DNA of 51,149 nt, from positions 1 to 51,149 of the forward strand of contig JAURDA010000008.1 in the NCBI GenBank assembly GCA_030828165.1. Reading direction: 5' to 3'. Shown here in pieces: positions 44,540 to 51,149 of this stretch. The stretch's first letter is position 1. Every line of letters starts with the position of its first letter. The notes under the pieces are model-generated. The model saw only the letters and a list, made by a program, of their open reading frames with translations. It did no database searches and had not been told where the DNA came from. Both the position numbers and the translations under genes were made by a program. This DNA comes from Candidatus Poseidonia sp. Its GTDB lineage: Archaea; Thermoplasmatota; Poseidoniia; Poseidoniales; Poseidoniaceae.

Positions 44540-45604
44540 GGTTAACGAAGTGAGCACTGCAAGGCGTTGACCCCAAACCTCGGTTTCCTCCTCGGTTTCA
44601 GCGCATGCTTGCGCCACAGCAGCCAACATCGGATCGTCCACTTGGGAGGGGTTCTGCATCAAATCAGCAAAGCGGTCCATCCGACCCATCCGATGAGCGA
44701 GCGTCAGCATCGCCCGGACATCGGGTCGTTCGAGGCCGCTGTATCCTGCTTCCATGTGCTCCAAGCACCAATCAAAAACACCGTTGATGTCGTCGGGATG
44801 AACCTCCAGTGTCGGTCGATCTTCATTGAGATCAATGGGTTTTGCATGTTCAACTTGAACGTGCATTGGATCAGCATCTTGGCTTTGATGGTCACAGGCA
44901 AGGTCAAGGAACAACGCACCTGCTTCAACCGCCATTTGAGTTTGGGAGGCAAGGATGGCATGCTTATGGGCGTTCCATGCATGTCGACAGGCGTCAAACG
45001 TGTGCCCGATAGCTTGGCGAATCCTGCTCGCACCAAGCCGTGATATGGCAACCGTTTCGTGAGCATGTCCGCCGCTTCTGGATATATCTCCGTACACTTG
45101 AAGCGCCATCAGGGCTTCGCCTTGCGCCATGTGGTAAGCCGCCTTGTTCAGCAGCGATAAGTCGTGGTCTCTGCTCGCTTTTGCGACGGACTTCAAGCGA
45201 ACTTCGGCCCAGGTGAGGTCATCCTCTGCCCCATCGGCATCTCCGCGTTCAAATCTCACAAGACCTCGTTCCATTCGAAGCCGGCCTTCGAGAGCCAAGT
45301 CGCGGGTTCCAGGTGCGCGAACGATTTGAAGGGCCTCTTCAATCGCTTCCTCAAGGTGGGTGTCGCCAAGCCAACGACGACGCACCAAACCAAGAACAGC
45401 ACGTTCGCCCGCCGTCAAATGCGGGTCCATGGCATCAAGAAGTTCCGGGGCATCCATGAACAAGGCCGCCTCTGCGAGGGTCAACCACGACGGCCAGTTC
45501 ATGTCTTCTTTCCAAGAAAGAAGCACATCGCTTTCCACCGGGCCTTCTTCCCTCCACCTTGAGACAAAGGTTCCCGGTCCAACGGGCGTTTCAATGACGG
45601 TCAT
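44534..45604 (-). CDS. Unidentified helical-repeat (TPR-like) protein
   Basis: A 356-residue, Ala/Leu/Glu-rich, probably all-helical protein with no clear family. Segments such as LALEGRLRMERGLVRFERGDADGAEDDL look like TPR helices; key positions are the Gly, Ala and aromatic pattern. No membrane segment or enzyme motif is seen. ATG 45604 overlaps the DHH phosphoesterase stop by four bases (ATGA), so it is coupled to that gene and to prefoldin beta beyond. It overlaps the Nudix gene by six bases at its 3' end. Confidence 0.72.
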   Translation of the reverse strand: MTVIETPVGPGTFVSRWREEGPVESDVLLSWKEDMNWPSWLTLAEAALFMDAPELLDAMDPHLTAGERAVLGLVRRRWLGDTHLEEAIEEALQIVRAPGTRDLALEGRLRMERGLVRFERGDADGAEDDLTWAEVRLKSVAKASRDHDLSLLNKAAYHMAQGEALMALQVYGDISRSGGHAHETVAISRLGASRIRQAIGHTFDACRHAWNAHKHAILASQTQMAVEAGALFLDLACDHQSQDADPMHVQVEHAKPIDLNEDRPTLEVHPDDINGVFDWCLEHMEAGYSGLERPDVRAMLTLAHRMGRMDRFADLMQNPSQVDDPMLAAVAQACAETEEETEVWGQRLAVLTSLTS

Positions 45605-46608
45605 GGCCCGACCTCCTGCCTCTTCACCCGCGCCACGGCATCGAGGAACGCCGTTTCAGCAGCGATAGGATCGGCATCACCTGCCCAGCCGGCAGCACCG
45701 TCATGCCCACCGCCCTCCCCGCCGATGGATTGCGCAACCCGTTCCATGATGGCACCCATGTGCAAGCCGGCAAGAACACTTGAACGAGGTGCGCGCACGG
45801 TAAGACGCGTTTCACCGTGGCGATGGCGTGTGACGACCACAGCGTCAGCACCTAATCCGTTGAGAAGGCCTGCAACCTTCCCCTCCAGCGTACCAGCGGT
45901 GGTTCGAAGAACGGTCCAAGGACCGGCTTCTGTAGCGTCTGCCCGCTGCAATCCGCGAAGAATTGCTCCTCGGTCGCTTGGACTGGGAGATTGGTCTTCA
46001 AGGGATTCAATGAAGGCCTGATAATCGATATGACCTCGCTCAACGAGCAAGGCCGCTGCGCGGAAGGCCCCGCCATCGGCGTGGCGAAACCGACCGGTGT
46101 CCGTGACCAAACCGGCCAAAAGGAATTCACATACAGGCGGCGTTAAGGCTTGGGGAACATGACGTTCGAGGTAGTGCGAAATCACTTCGGTCGTGGACCG
46201 GACATCCCATTTCAAGGCCAAATCGTGTTCACCCAGCACCCATGCATCGGTGGCGTGATGGTCGATGATGCAGAGCGGTACATCCGGCATCGGAAAACCG
46301 ACCTGATCGGGCGAAGCCGCATCCACAACCACAGCGGCTGCAAGTCCATTTGGCCAGGCCGCATGGTTTTCAGCGAGTTTGCGGAAAGGAGCACGGTGCT
46401 GCTCGACGAGTTGCTTTGCCAACCTTCCAAGGTGAAGCCCACAGGCCATCATGTGGGGGTGACTTGCAGCGAGAGCCACCGCAGAACCAACCGTATCCAT
46501 GTCGCCGTTCTTACCGGTAATCACGGCCACGGGTCCTTTTGACACCGCAGAGAAAAGCCATTCATGCAGACGTTGAAGGTCATTCGAAACGAACGGTTCG
46601 TCCTTCAT
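45601..46608 (-). CDS. DHH-DHHA1 family phosphoesterase (NrnA/RecJ-like)
   Basis: A 335-residue phosphoesterase of the DHH family, whose members degrade nano-RNA, cyclic dinucleotides or single-stranded nucleic acid with Mn2+. The metal motifs are NGDMDTVGSA, VVVDAAS and IIDHHATD. The DHHA1 domain ends with GGEGGGHDGAAG. ATG 46608 was chosen; the frame also has a TTG two codons upstream. It lies directly after prefoldin beta, at the tail of the exosome superoperon, which suits a role in the last steps of RNA turnover. The substrate is inferred. Confidence 0.88.
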   Translation of the reverse strand: MKDEPFVSNDLQRLHEWLFSAVSKGPVAVITGKNGDMDTVGSAVALAASHPHMMACGLHLGRLAKQLVEQHRAPFRKLAENHAAWPNGLAAAVVVDAASPDQVGFPMPDVPLCIIDHHATDAWVLGEHDLALKWDVRSTTEVISHYLERHVPQALTPPVCEFLLAGLVTDTGRFRHADGGAFRAAALLVERGHIDYQAFIESLEDQSPSPSDRGAILRGLQRADATEAGPWTVLRTTAGTLEGKVAGLLNGLGADAVVVTRHRHGETRLTVRAPRSSVLAGLHMGAIMERVAQSIGGEGGGHDGAAGWAGDADPIAAETAFLDAVARVKRQEVGP

Positions 46609-46610
46609 GG

Positions 46611-46922
46611 TCAAGCACCTTGAAGGGACTTTTTCAACTCCTCATAGGTTTGAATCAACTGTTTTTCCCTCTCCGAGAACCGTTCAAGATGGGCGGTCAG
46701 CGAATCAAGCGTCTCTTTGAGATCTGAAATCAACGCCTCACGGTCGGCAACTTCGATCAAGACCCCACCCAATTGGCGGTGCAGAGCGAGGCCGTCTGGC
46801 TGGGATTGCACCGCCGCGATGGTGCCCTCCAATTCTTGGACTTGGGCTCGCACACTGCTGACCTGTTGACGCGCTGCTTGGACTTCGGCAACCACCAGCT
46901 GAAGTTGATCGATGTTTTCCAA
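46611..46922 (-). CDS. pfdB: Prefoldin beta subunit
   Basis: A 103-residue coiled-coil chaperone subunit; two long helices flank a short beta-hairpin region (GGVLIEVADREALISDLKE in part). With prefoldin alpha it forms a hexamer that passes unfolded proteins to the thermosome. The start is TTG 46922 after GGTGAG; no ATG is available in frame. The gene order L37Ae-Pcc1-PfdB is the usual end of the archaeal exosome superoperon and supports the call. Confidence 0.85.
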   Translation of the reverse strand: MENIDQLQLVVAEVQAARQQVSSVRAQVQELEGTIAAVQSQPDGLALHRQLGGVLIEVADREALISDLKETLDSLTAHLERFSEREKQLIQTYEELKKSLQGA

Positions 46923-46954
46923 TGGCTCACCAAGTCAAAGGGCGGGGCCGTGGT

Positions 46955-47179
46955 TCAAGAATGCTTTCCGAACACCTTCAGCACGTTGTCCGTGGCGATG
47001 AGGCCACGGAGACGGGTGTTCCACATCGCTCGCAAGTCTTTGCAGGCGGCTTCTTCGAGCTGAAGAGAAAAGGCAGACTCAGCAAGCCACGTCACATCAC
47101 AATCCGTGGCGAGGCATGCGGCCAACGCACGGGTGTCCTCGGTTGTGCGAGAAACGACGGTGAGGTCGAGTTGCCACAT
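46955..47179 (-). CDS. pcc1: KEOPS complex Pcc1-like subunit
   Basis: A 74-residue protein matching Pcc1, the small dimerising subunit of the KEOPS tRNA t6A-modification complex. The conserved C-terminal helix is CKDLRAMWNTRLRGLIATDN, resembling the family DLRA..N..LRWL pattern. ATG 47179 is preferred; a GTG at 47200 overlapping the L37Ae stop (GTGA) is possible. Its place between L37Ae and prefoldin beta is typical of archaea and is the strongest support, because the sequence is short and divergent. Confidence 0.8.
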   Translation of the reverse strand: MWQLDLTVVSRTTEDTRALAACLATDCDVTWLAESAFSLQLEEAACKDLRAMWNTRLRGLIATDNVLKVFGKHS

Positions 47180-47196
47180 GGGCGACCCGCTCCAAA

Positions 47197-47592
47197 TCAC
47201 TCTTCTTCGCCGGCAGCCTCTGGAGCGGCCTCTTCTTCTTCACCGACCGGTGGACGGTTGGCGAGTTCACGCTCGTAATTCATGGCAGCCTCTTGGGCGA
47301 TGAAGGCCATGTCGGCCGTGGTTGCACCGTCGACCGAGCGGCGGAGAATTCGGTTGTTCGCATCGGATGCACGGGTGAACGGTTCCCAAGCACCGCCTGC
47401 AAAGGTGTGATCGCACTTCTTGCAGGACCAGATACCGACGGATTGACGCTCAACCTTGGGGTACTGGCAGACGGGGCAGGTGTACTTGTGAGAGCGCTTG
47501 GCCATGGCGGCGCCCGCATTTCGGCGGACGGACACACCGTAGCGTGCTCCAAATCGTGCGGTTGCGCCGGCTTTTTGGGTTCGCTTGGCCAA
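47197..47592 (-). CDS. rpl37ae: Large-subunit ribosomal protein L37Ae
   Basis: A 131-residue zinc-ribbon ribosomal protein. The ribbon is CPVC and CKKC, at about residues 39-60. The N-terminal TARFGARYGVSVRR matches the family, which shows that the start is TTG 47592 immediately after the Rrp42 stop; the first ATG (47505) would lose this conserved part. The C-terminal tail is extended and very acidic (GEEEEAAPEAAGEEE), unlike shorter archaeal homologues. Confidence 0.93.
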   Translation of the reverse strand: MAKRTQKAGATARFGARYGVSVRRNAGAAMAKRSHKYTCPVCQYPKVERQSVGIWSCKKCDHTFAGGAWEPFTRASDANNRILRRSVDGATTADMAFIAQEAAMNYERELANRPPVGEEEEAAPEAAGEEE

Positions 47593-48378
47593 TCAGTTCC
47601 CCTCCTTTTCTGCTACGAGTTTTCGAAGTTCAACACATCGTTGTTGCGCCACCTCAAAGATCTCGGCAAACTCGGCGGGAGTGAACACTCCTTTTAGCCC
47701 CTTCTGTAGCGAGTGGAGGTGCCCCTCATCACCAAGGGTGATGTGAATGCGTTCATCGCCGCCCAACTCTTCCTGCTCAGAAGCGTCCAAGACGTAGCGT
47801 CCGCCAACTCGGGTGAACGACGCCATAATGGGCGTGCCGTTCACTTCCAAGCGGTGGTCTTCGCCGACGTCAAATCGCTCGGCAGGCACCGTAGCGGTTC
47901 GAAGTGCAGCGATGGCGGCCAATCCACAGGCGTCGAAGATGTTGCCCTGGTCAGAAAGAACGTGGATATCGATCATGATGCCCCAAACCTTCTCGCCGGG
48001 AACAATGCACAGGCTGTCCATGTTGATGCAGCCCGACTCACGAATACCACGGTCGACAACACGGCCGAGTTCAATGGATTCGGGCGAAGGAGGGCCGGGT
48101 TCGTACTTACGACCTGCAACAGGACGGAGTTCAGCACCGCACATCAAGGAGCCTTGCGTGGGTCGGTCTGGCCAAGGTGTTCGCAATTCAAATTTGACAC
48201 CGGCATAAACGACGGTACCGCCGATAACGACCTTCGCAGAGCCTTCGGCGTTGTAGAGGCAATCGACTTCCAAGGAGACGTCGCGACCTTCCCAACGGCC
48301 TCGACCGTCGAGGCGATTATCCTCCTCGGCAAGCCGGGCGAGTTCTTGGCGAAGCAAGGCAGGAACGAGTTCAGCCAT
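47593..48378 (-). CDS. rrp42: Exosome complex protein Rrp42
   Basis: A 261-residue RNase PH-fold subunit, the catalytically inactive partner in the archaeal exosome ring, needed to build the active site with Rrp41. DNRLDGRGRW, VYAGVKFEL and MIDIHVLSDQGNIFDAC are family segments. Its ATG (48378) overlaps the Rrp41 stop by one base (TGATG). L37Ae starts directly after its stop. Confidence 0.95.
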   Translation of the reverse strand: MAELVPALLRQELARLAEEDNRLDGRGRWEGRDVSLEVDCLYNAEGSAKVVIGGTVVYAGVKFELRTPWPDRPTQGSLMCGAELRPVAGRKYEPGPPSPESIELGRVVDRGIRESGCINMDSLCIVPGEKVWGIMIDIHVLSDQGNIFDACGLAAIAALRTATVPAERFDVGEDHRLEVNGTPIMASFTRVGGRYVLDASEQEELGGDERIHITLGDEGHLHSLQKGLKGVFTPAEFAEIFEVAQQRCVELRKLVAEKEGN

Positions 48379-49109
48379 CAGGCTTCACCTCCTTCATACC
48401 GGCGACGCAGCGCATCCACCATGATTTCATGGATTTCTTTGGCGGCTTTGAAGTTGTATTCCATGGCCAGATTAAACTCATCAGGGGAGAGGTCGCCGTC
48501 CATCTGCAAAAAGGCGATTTCGCCAGTGTTGGGAAGGATTCCGACGGGGAGGTCGGCTTGACCGTAGTTGTCTTCAGCCTTGTCGAGGTCAAGTACAACG
48601 GTGTCCTCAACCTTTCCGGAAGCCACGCCCACGATGAGGTCCCGCATGGGGATACCAGCGTCAGCAAGCGCAACGGCTGCCGCCGTGATACCGACGCAGC
48701 GTGTGCCCGCTTCTGCGGCGAGAATTTCAATCTCGACTCGGATTTTCGAGCGAGGATAGCGCTCGACGAGAACGACCGATTCCAGAGCTTCAGCCGTGAC
48801 CTTCGAGATTTCTCGAGAGCGGCGGTTGAATCCAGGTCGAATGCGGTCCGAGGTTGAGAAGGGCGCCATGTTGTAGCGAACGTCAATGACCGCTCGGTCT
48901 TGGCGCTGAATTTTGCGGGGGTGGGCTTCCATAGGGCCGTAAACCGCAGCGACGGCCACGTTGAGACCGTGCGTCACCATGGCCGATCCGTCGGCAGCAG
49001 GAAGAACACCGGCCTCAATACTCACCGGTCGCATTTCGTCAATTTTTCGACCGTCCAGGCGAAGCCCGTCGTCTCGCAGCAGTTGTACATCTCCGTATCC
49101 ACCCATCAT
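48378..49109 (-). CDS. rrp41: Exosome complex exonuclease Rrp41
   Basis: A 243-residue RNase PH-fold phosphorolytic exonuclease, the catalytic subunit of the archaeal exosome. LDGRKIDEMRPVSIEAGVL, YNMAPFSTSDR and VVLDLDKAEDNYGQADLPVG include the RNA and phosphate-binding Arg and the catalytic Asp region. ATG 49109 follows GGTGATGC and overlaps the Rrp4 stop by four bases. It degrades RNA 3' to 5' and can add poly(A)-like tails. Confidence 0.96.
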   Translation of the reverse strand: MMGGYGDVQLLRDDGLRLDGRKIDEMRPVSIEAGVLPAADGSAMVTHGLNVAVAAVYGPMEAHPRKIQRQDRAVIDVRYNMAPFSTSDRIRPGFNRRSREISKVTAEALESVVLVERYPRSKIRVEIEILAAEAGTRCVGITAAAVALADAGIPMRDLIVGVASGKVEDTVVLDLDKAEDNYGQADLPVGILPNTGEIAFLQMDGDLSPDEFNLAMEYNFKAAKEIHEIMVDALRRRYEGGEA

Positions 49110-49795
49110 GCATCACCTTTCAATTCATTTTCCAAAGTTGTGAGAAGTTCGTTGATATCCGTTCGATGCCCCGTTGAAGCGAGGGCATGGACTGCTTTTC
49201 TTGCCCAACGAATGCCAGCGAGGGAACCGTCAATCCAGACACGACCGTTATCGCCCACCATGATGCGGGAATCGCAAGCTTCGCGCAACCGCTGGAGGTT
49301 CTCGTTGTTCTCGCCGCGGATGCGGTCGATGTGTTGAACGGGGAGGGTTTCCACAGCGCCTTGATTGAGGCGACGAAGGCCTACGCCTTTCATGGTGAGA
49401 ACCACGTTGTGGCATTCATCAACTTCTTGGACACGGGCCAGAACCACATCGCCAACATCCATGTGTTGGCGAGCCGCTCCGAACTCAACTTTCCAAGGTG
49501 CCAGCGACATGGGGAGCAAGCCCTGAAACGACCCGTTGATGTTCATGAACCACAAGTTGTTTCGGACCTCGGCGACCGTAGCGACGACGAGGTCGCCCGA
49601 ACGGGGCATGTACGCCGCATTGATGGGATCAACCGAGACGGTGGAATTTCGCTCTCTGAGCCAGCCCAATTGGGTGGCGATGAACGTGTCGTTGGCAGCG
49701 ACAACTCCGCTGCCTGCTCGCTTCCCGGTGGATGGCCCAACGGCCATTCCCGGGGTCACTAGGCGCTGCTCGGCGCCGGATTGACCTTGGGACAT
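49106..49795 (-). CDS. rrp4: Exosome complex RNA-binding protein Rrp4
   Basis: A 229-residue cap subunit with an N-terminal segment, an S1 domain (about 75-145: SGDLVVATVAEVRNNLWF, MDVGDVVLARVQEVD) and a C-terminal KH domain (about 150-220: DRIRGENNENLQRL and RIMVGDNGRVWIDG). It feeds RNA into the Rrp41/42 ring. ATG 49795 follows GGAGAGAAAAGA; ATG 49831 is an alternative and the frame extends to 49888 across the SBDS end. Confidence 0.93.
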   Translation of the reverse strand: MSQGQSGAEQRLVTPGMAVGPSTGKRAGSGVVAANDTFIATQLGWLRERNSTVSVDPINAAYMPRSGDLVVATVAEVRNNLWFMNINGSFQGLLPMSLAPWKVEFGAARQHMDVGDVVLARVQEVDECHNVVLTMKGVGLRRLNQGAVETLPVQHIDRIRGENNENLQRLREACDSRIMVGDNGRVWIDGSLAGIRWARKAVHALASTGHRTDINELLTTLENELKGDA

Positions 49796-49865
49796 TCTTT
49801 TCTCTCCAGTTGCGGCGAGCCGCCTACCCATGATAAAGGCCACCCTGTGCTCTTCCAAATCGACG

Positions 49866-50552
49866 CTAGAGTTCCTTGACTTCAGCATCGGAGCTTTTCC
49901 GCATCACTTGGCCGATGAGTTCACCTTTCATCCCCGCAGGGCATTCAATGACAGAAGCCCACGAGCCGTCTTCCAGCCAGCCTTCTTTTTGCTGGTAGGC
50001 ACGGAGAATCTGGCTCACGCCACCGTAAGCAGAACCCGGAACTTTGAATGCCAAGCGAACCGTTTCAAACGAGAGGGGAATAAGCGGCTTCAACTTCGCA
50101 ATGGCGTCCTTGACTTGTTCCTCGAGTCGTTTGAACGGATCCACCGAATACCGAGACTCCTCAAGCGCCAATTCAATTCGCGTTTTGGGATGCGGCGATT
50201 TTGTCTTTGGGTCGACGGCTTGCGTGTGAATGTGGTGGATGATTTGCTGCCGCATGGTTTCGACCATCGCTTTTCGCTGAGCCGTCGTGAGTTGAATGGA
50301 GCCCTTATCAAGAATCATAGAAGTGATGACCGTGATGTCTTGAGTTTGGAAGACCGATTCAATGGCTTCTTCGGTTGGTCGCTCACCGCCACGTGCATCG
50401 TGAAAGACCTCGTCCATCGCCAAGAAATCGTTGATATCAACACTGTTGGGGTCAGATTTGAACGCCTCAACCAAAACGGGGTCAACGAGAACTTCGTACC
50501 GTTTTCCACCCTTCTCAAGGCGGGCGAGCACGGCGTCGTCAAGGCTGACCAT
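49866..50552 (-). CDS. sbds: Ribosome maturation protein SBDS/Sdo1
   Basis: A 228-residue homologue of the Shwachman-Bodian-Diamond protein, which helps release the anti-association factor aIF6 from 50S subunits. N-terminal FYSH domain (residues 1-90, with KGGKRYEVLVDP), helical middle and C-terminal ferredoxin-like domain (SFETVRLAFKVPGSAYG) are present. It lies between psmA and rrp4 in the classic archaeal order. Confidence 0.95.
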   Translation of the reverse strand: MVSLDDAVLARLEKGGKRYEVLVDPVLVEAFKSDPNSVDINDFLAMDEVFHDARGGERPTEEAIESVFQTQDITVITSMILDKGSIQLTTAQRKAMVETMRQQIIHHIHTQAVDPKTKSPHPKTRIELALEESRYSVDPFKRLEEQVKDAIAKLKPLIPLSFETVRLAFKVPGSAYGGVSQILRAYQQKEGWLEDGSWASVIECPAGMKGELIGQVMRKSSDAEVKEL

Positions 50553-50593
50553 GAACCATCACCTCGGCGGTCTGCCTCGGGCGCCTCCTCTGC

Positions 50594-51149
50594 TCAATCC
50601 TCAAGAGGCTTGAGACGGTCGATTTGCTTGTTCACTTCGTCTCGGTCAAGAACGCGATAGCCGTTGCTGTCCACGACCGTCACCTCAACAGCGTCCCTGT
50701 TGAGTTCAGCATCGTTTGCAGAACGAAGGGCTTCAAGGCCGAGTTTCATGGCAGCGTTGAGAGTCATGTTTTCCTTCCAGTTGTCCTCAAAGAATTCAAT
50801 GACCGTGTTTCGGCCGCTGCCAATGGCTCCAGCATGGTAGGATTGGTACGCCCCGGATGGGTCGGTTTCGTAGAGGTGGATGCCGCTATCGTCAACGCCT
50901 CCAATCAACAAGGCTGTTCCGAAGGGGCGGGAGCCCCCGTACTGGGTGAACGACTGCTTGAAGTCACAAATTTTCTTCACCATGACGTCGACGGGAACCG
51001 TGGCACCGTAGGTGATGCGGTTGATTTGAGCCTCAACTCGAGCACGAGCAACGAGTTGACGGGCGTCCGCCACAAGGCCGGAGGTTGCAATACCGATGTG
51101 GCCGTCAATTTTGAACATCTTTTCGATGGACTCGGGGATGATCAGTCGA
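50594..51149 (-). CDS. psmA: Proteasome subunit alpha, N-terminus beyond the right edge
   Basis: 185 residues of the 20S proteasome alpha subunit are visible; the frame is open to the edge through IPESIEKMFKIDGHIG, so the first 50 or so residues are missing. SGLVADARQLV and RPFGTALLIGGVDDSG are family motifs, and KYPSG-type substrate-path residues are replaced by DPSGAYQSYHAGAIGSGR. It forms the gated outer ring that docks PAN. It heads the exosome superoperon. Confidence 0.96.
   Translation of the reverse strand, partial: RLIIPESIEKMFKIDGHIGIATSGLVADARQLVARARVEAQINRITYGATVPVDVMVKKICDFKQSFTQYGGSRPFGTALLIGGVDDSGIHLYETDPSGAYQSYHAGAIGSGRNTVIEFFEDNWKENMTLNAAMKLGLEALRSANDAELNRDAVEVTVVDSNGYRVLDRDEVNKQIDRLKPLED

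Noticed and set aside
1-51149. Insertion sequences, integrases, phage genes or attachment sites
   Set aside because: No transposase or integrase domain, terminal inverted repeat or tRNA-linked duplication was found; the window looks like stable core chromosome.

Overview
The window is gene-dense archaeal DNA with almost no gap above 200 bases. It carries an exosome superoperon (proteasome alpha, SBDS, Rrp4, Rrp41, Rrp42, L37Ae, Pcc1, prefoldin beta), PAN, aMBF1, Tsr3, the small primase subunit, EF-2 with S12 and S7, KptA and isopentenyl phosphate kinase. This information-processing set is euryarchaeal. Combined with aerobic-heterotroph-type transporters and hydrolases and a moderate GC content, it best fits a marine Thermoplasmatota archaeon, most likely Candidatus Poseidoniales (Marine Group II). 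That assignment is inference from gene content; no rRNA gene is present.

Layout. 0-7.4 kb: an S15/CocE-type hydrolase converges on a five-gene leftward operon (aMBF1, Tsr3, FdhD, FdhF/YdeP-type molybdoenzyme, MFS exporter). 7.5-10.5 kb: rightward PAN, glutamate formiminotransferase and formimido-THF cyclodeaminase. 10.5-18.4 kb: MetRS, a CNNM/CorC-like protein, an alpha/beta hydrolase, two unrecognised proteins, PriS and a small zinc protein. 18.4-24.8 kb: a half-length deoxyhypusine-hydroxylase-like protein, three futalosine menaquinone genes (mqnD, mqnA, mqnE) and a Ca2+-type P-ATPase. 25-29.6 kb: an OPT transporter, a split transketolase and a transaldolase. 29.7-34.7 kb: a MamK/MreB-like actin, a double zinc-ribbon protein, a DUF35-like protein with its thiolase, and KptA. 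34.7-38.2 kb: isopentenyl phosphate kinase, a fused IPP isomerase-prenyl synthase and a MOSC protein. 38.2-41.7 kb: the S12-S7-EF-2 operon. 41.8-46.6 kb: a UbiD-family decarboxylase, two helical-repeat proteins, a Nudix hydrolase and a DHH phosphoesterase. 46.6-51.1 kb: the exosome superoperon, running off the right edge in psmA.

How the genes work together. Isoprenoid (ether lipid) supply recurs: thiolase plus DUF35, IPK, the IDI-GGPPS fusion and possibly the UbiD-family enzyme. Menaquinone synthesis has three of its genes here. Protein and RNA turnover is represented by PAN, the proteasome and the exosome. One-carbon chemistry appears as the FtcD/FchA pair and the formate-dehydrogenase-like module.

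Most worth a second look: the archaeal half-DOHH, which keeps two His-Glu motifs at eukaryotic spacing and a DOHH-like linker; the IDI-GGPPS fusion; the MamK-like actin; a DUF35 protein whose zinc ribbon has lost its cysteines; and the Pro-rich/Lys-Ala-rich pair of unknown proteins. TTG and GTG starts are common. Several convergent genes overlap at their 3' ends. Candidate TATA boxes lie about 35-45 bases before start codons, implying very short leaders.
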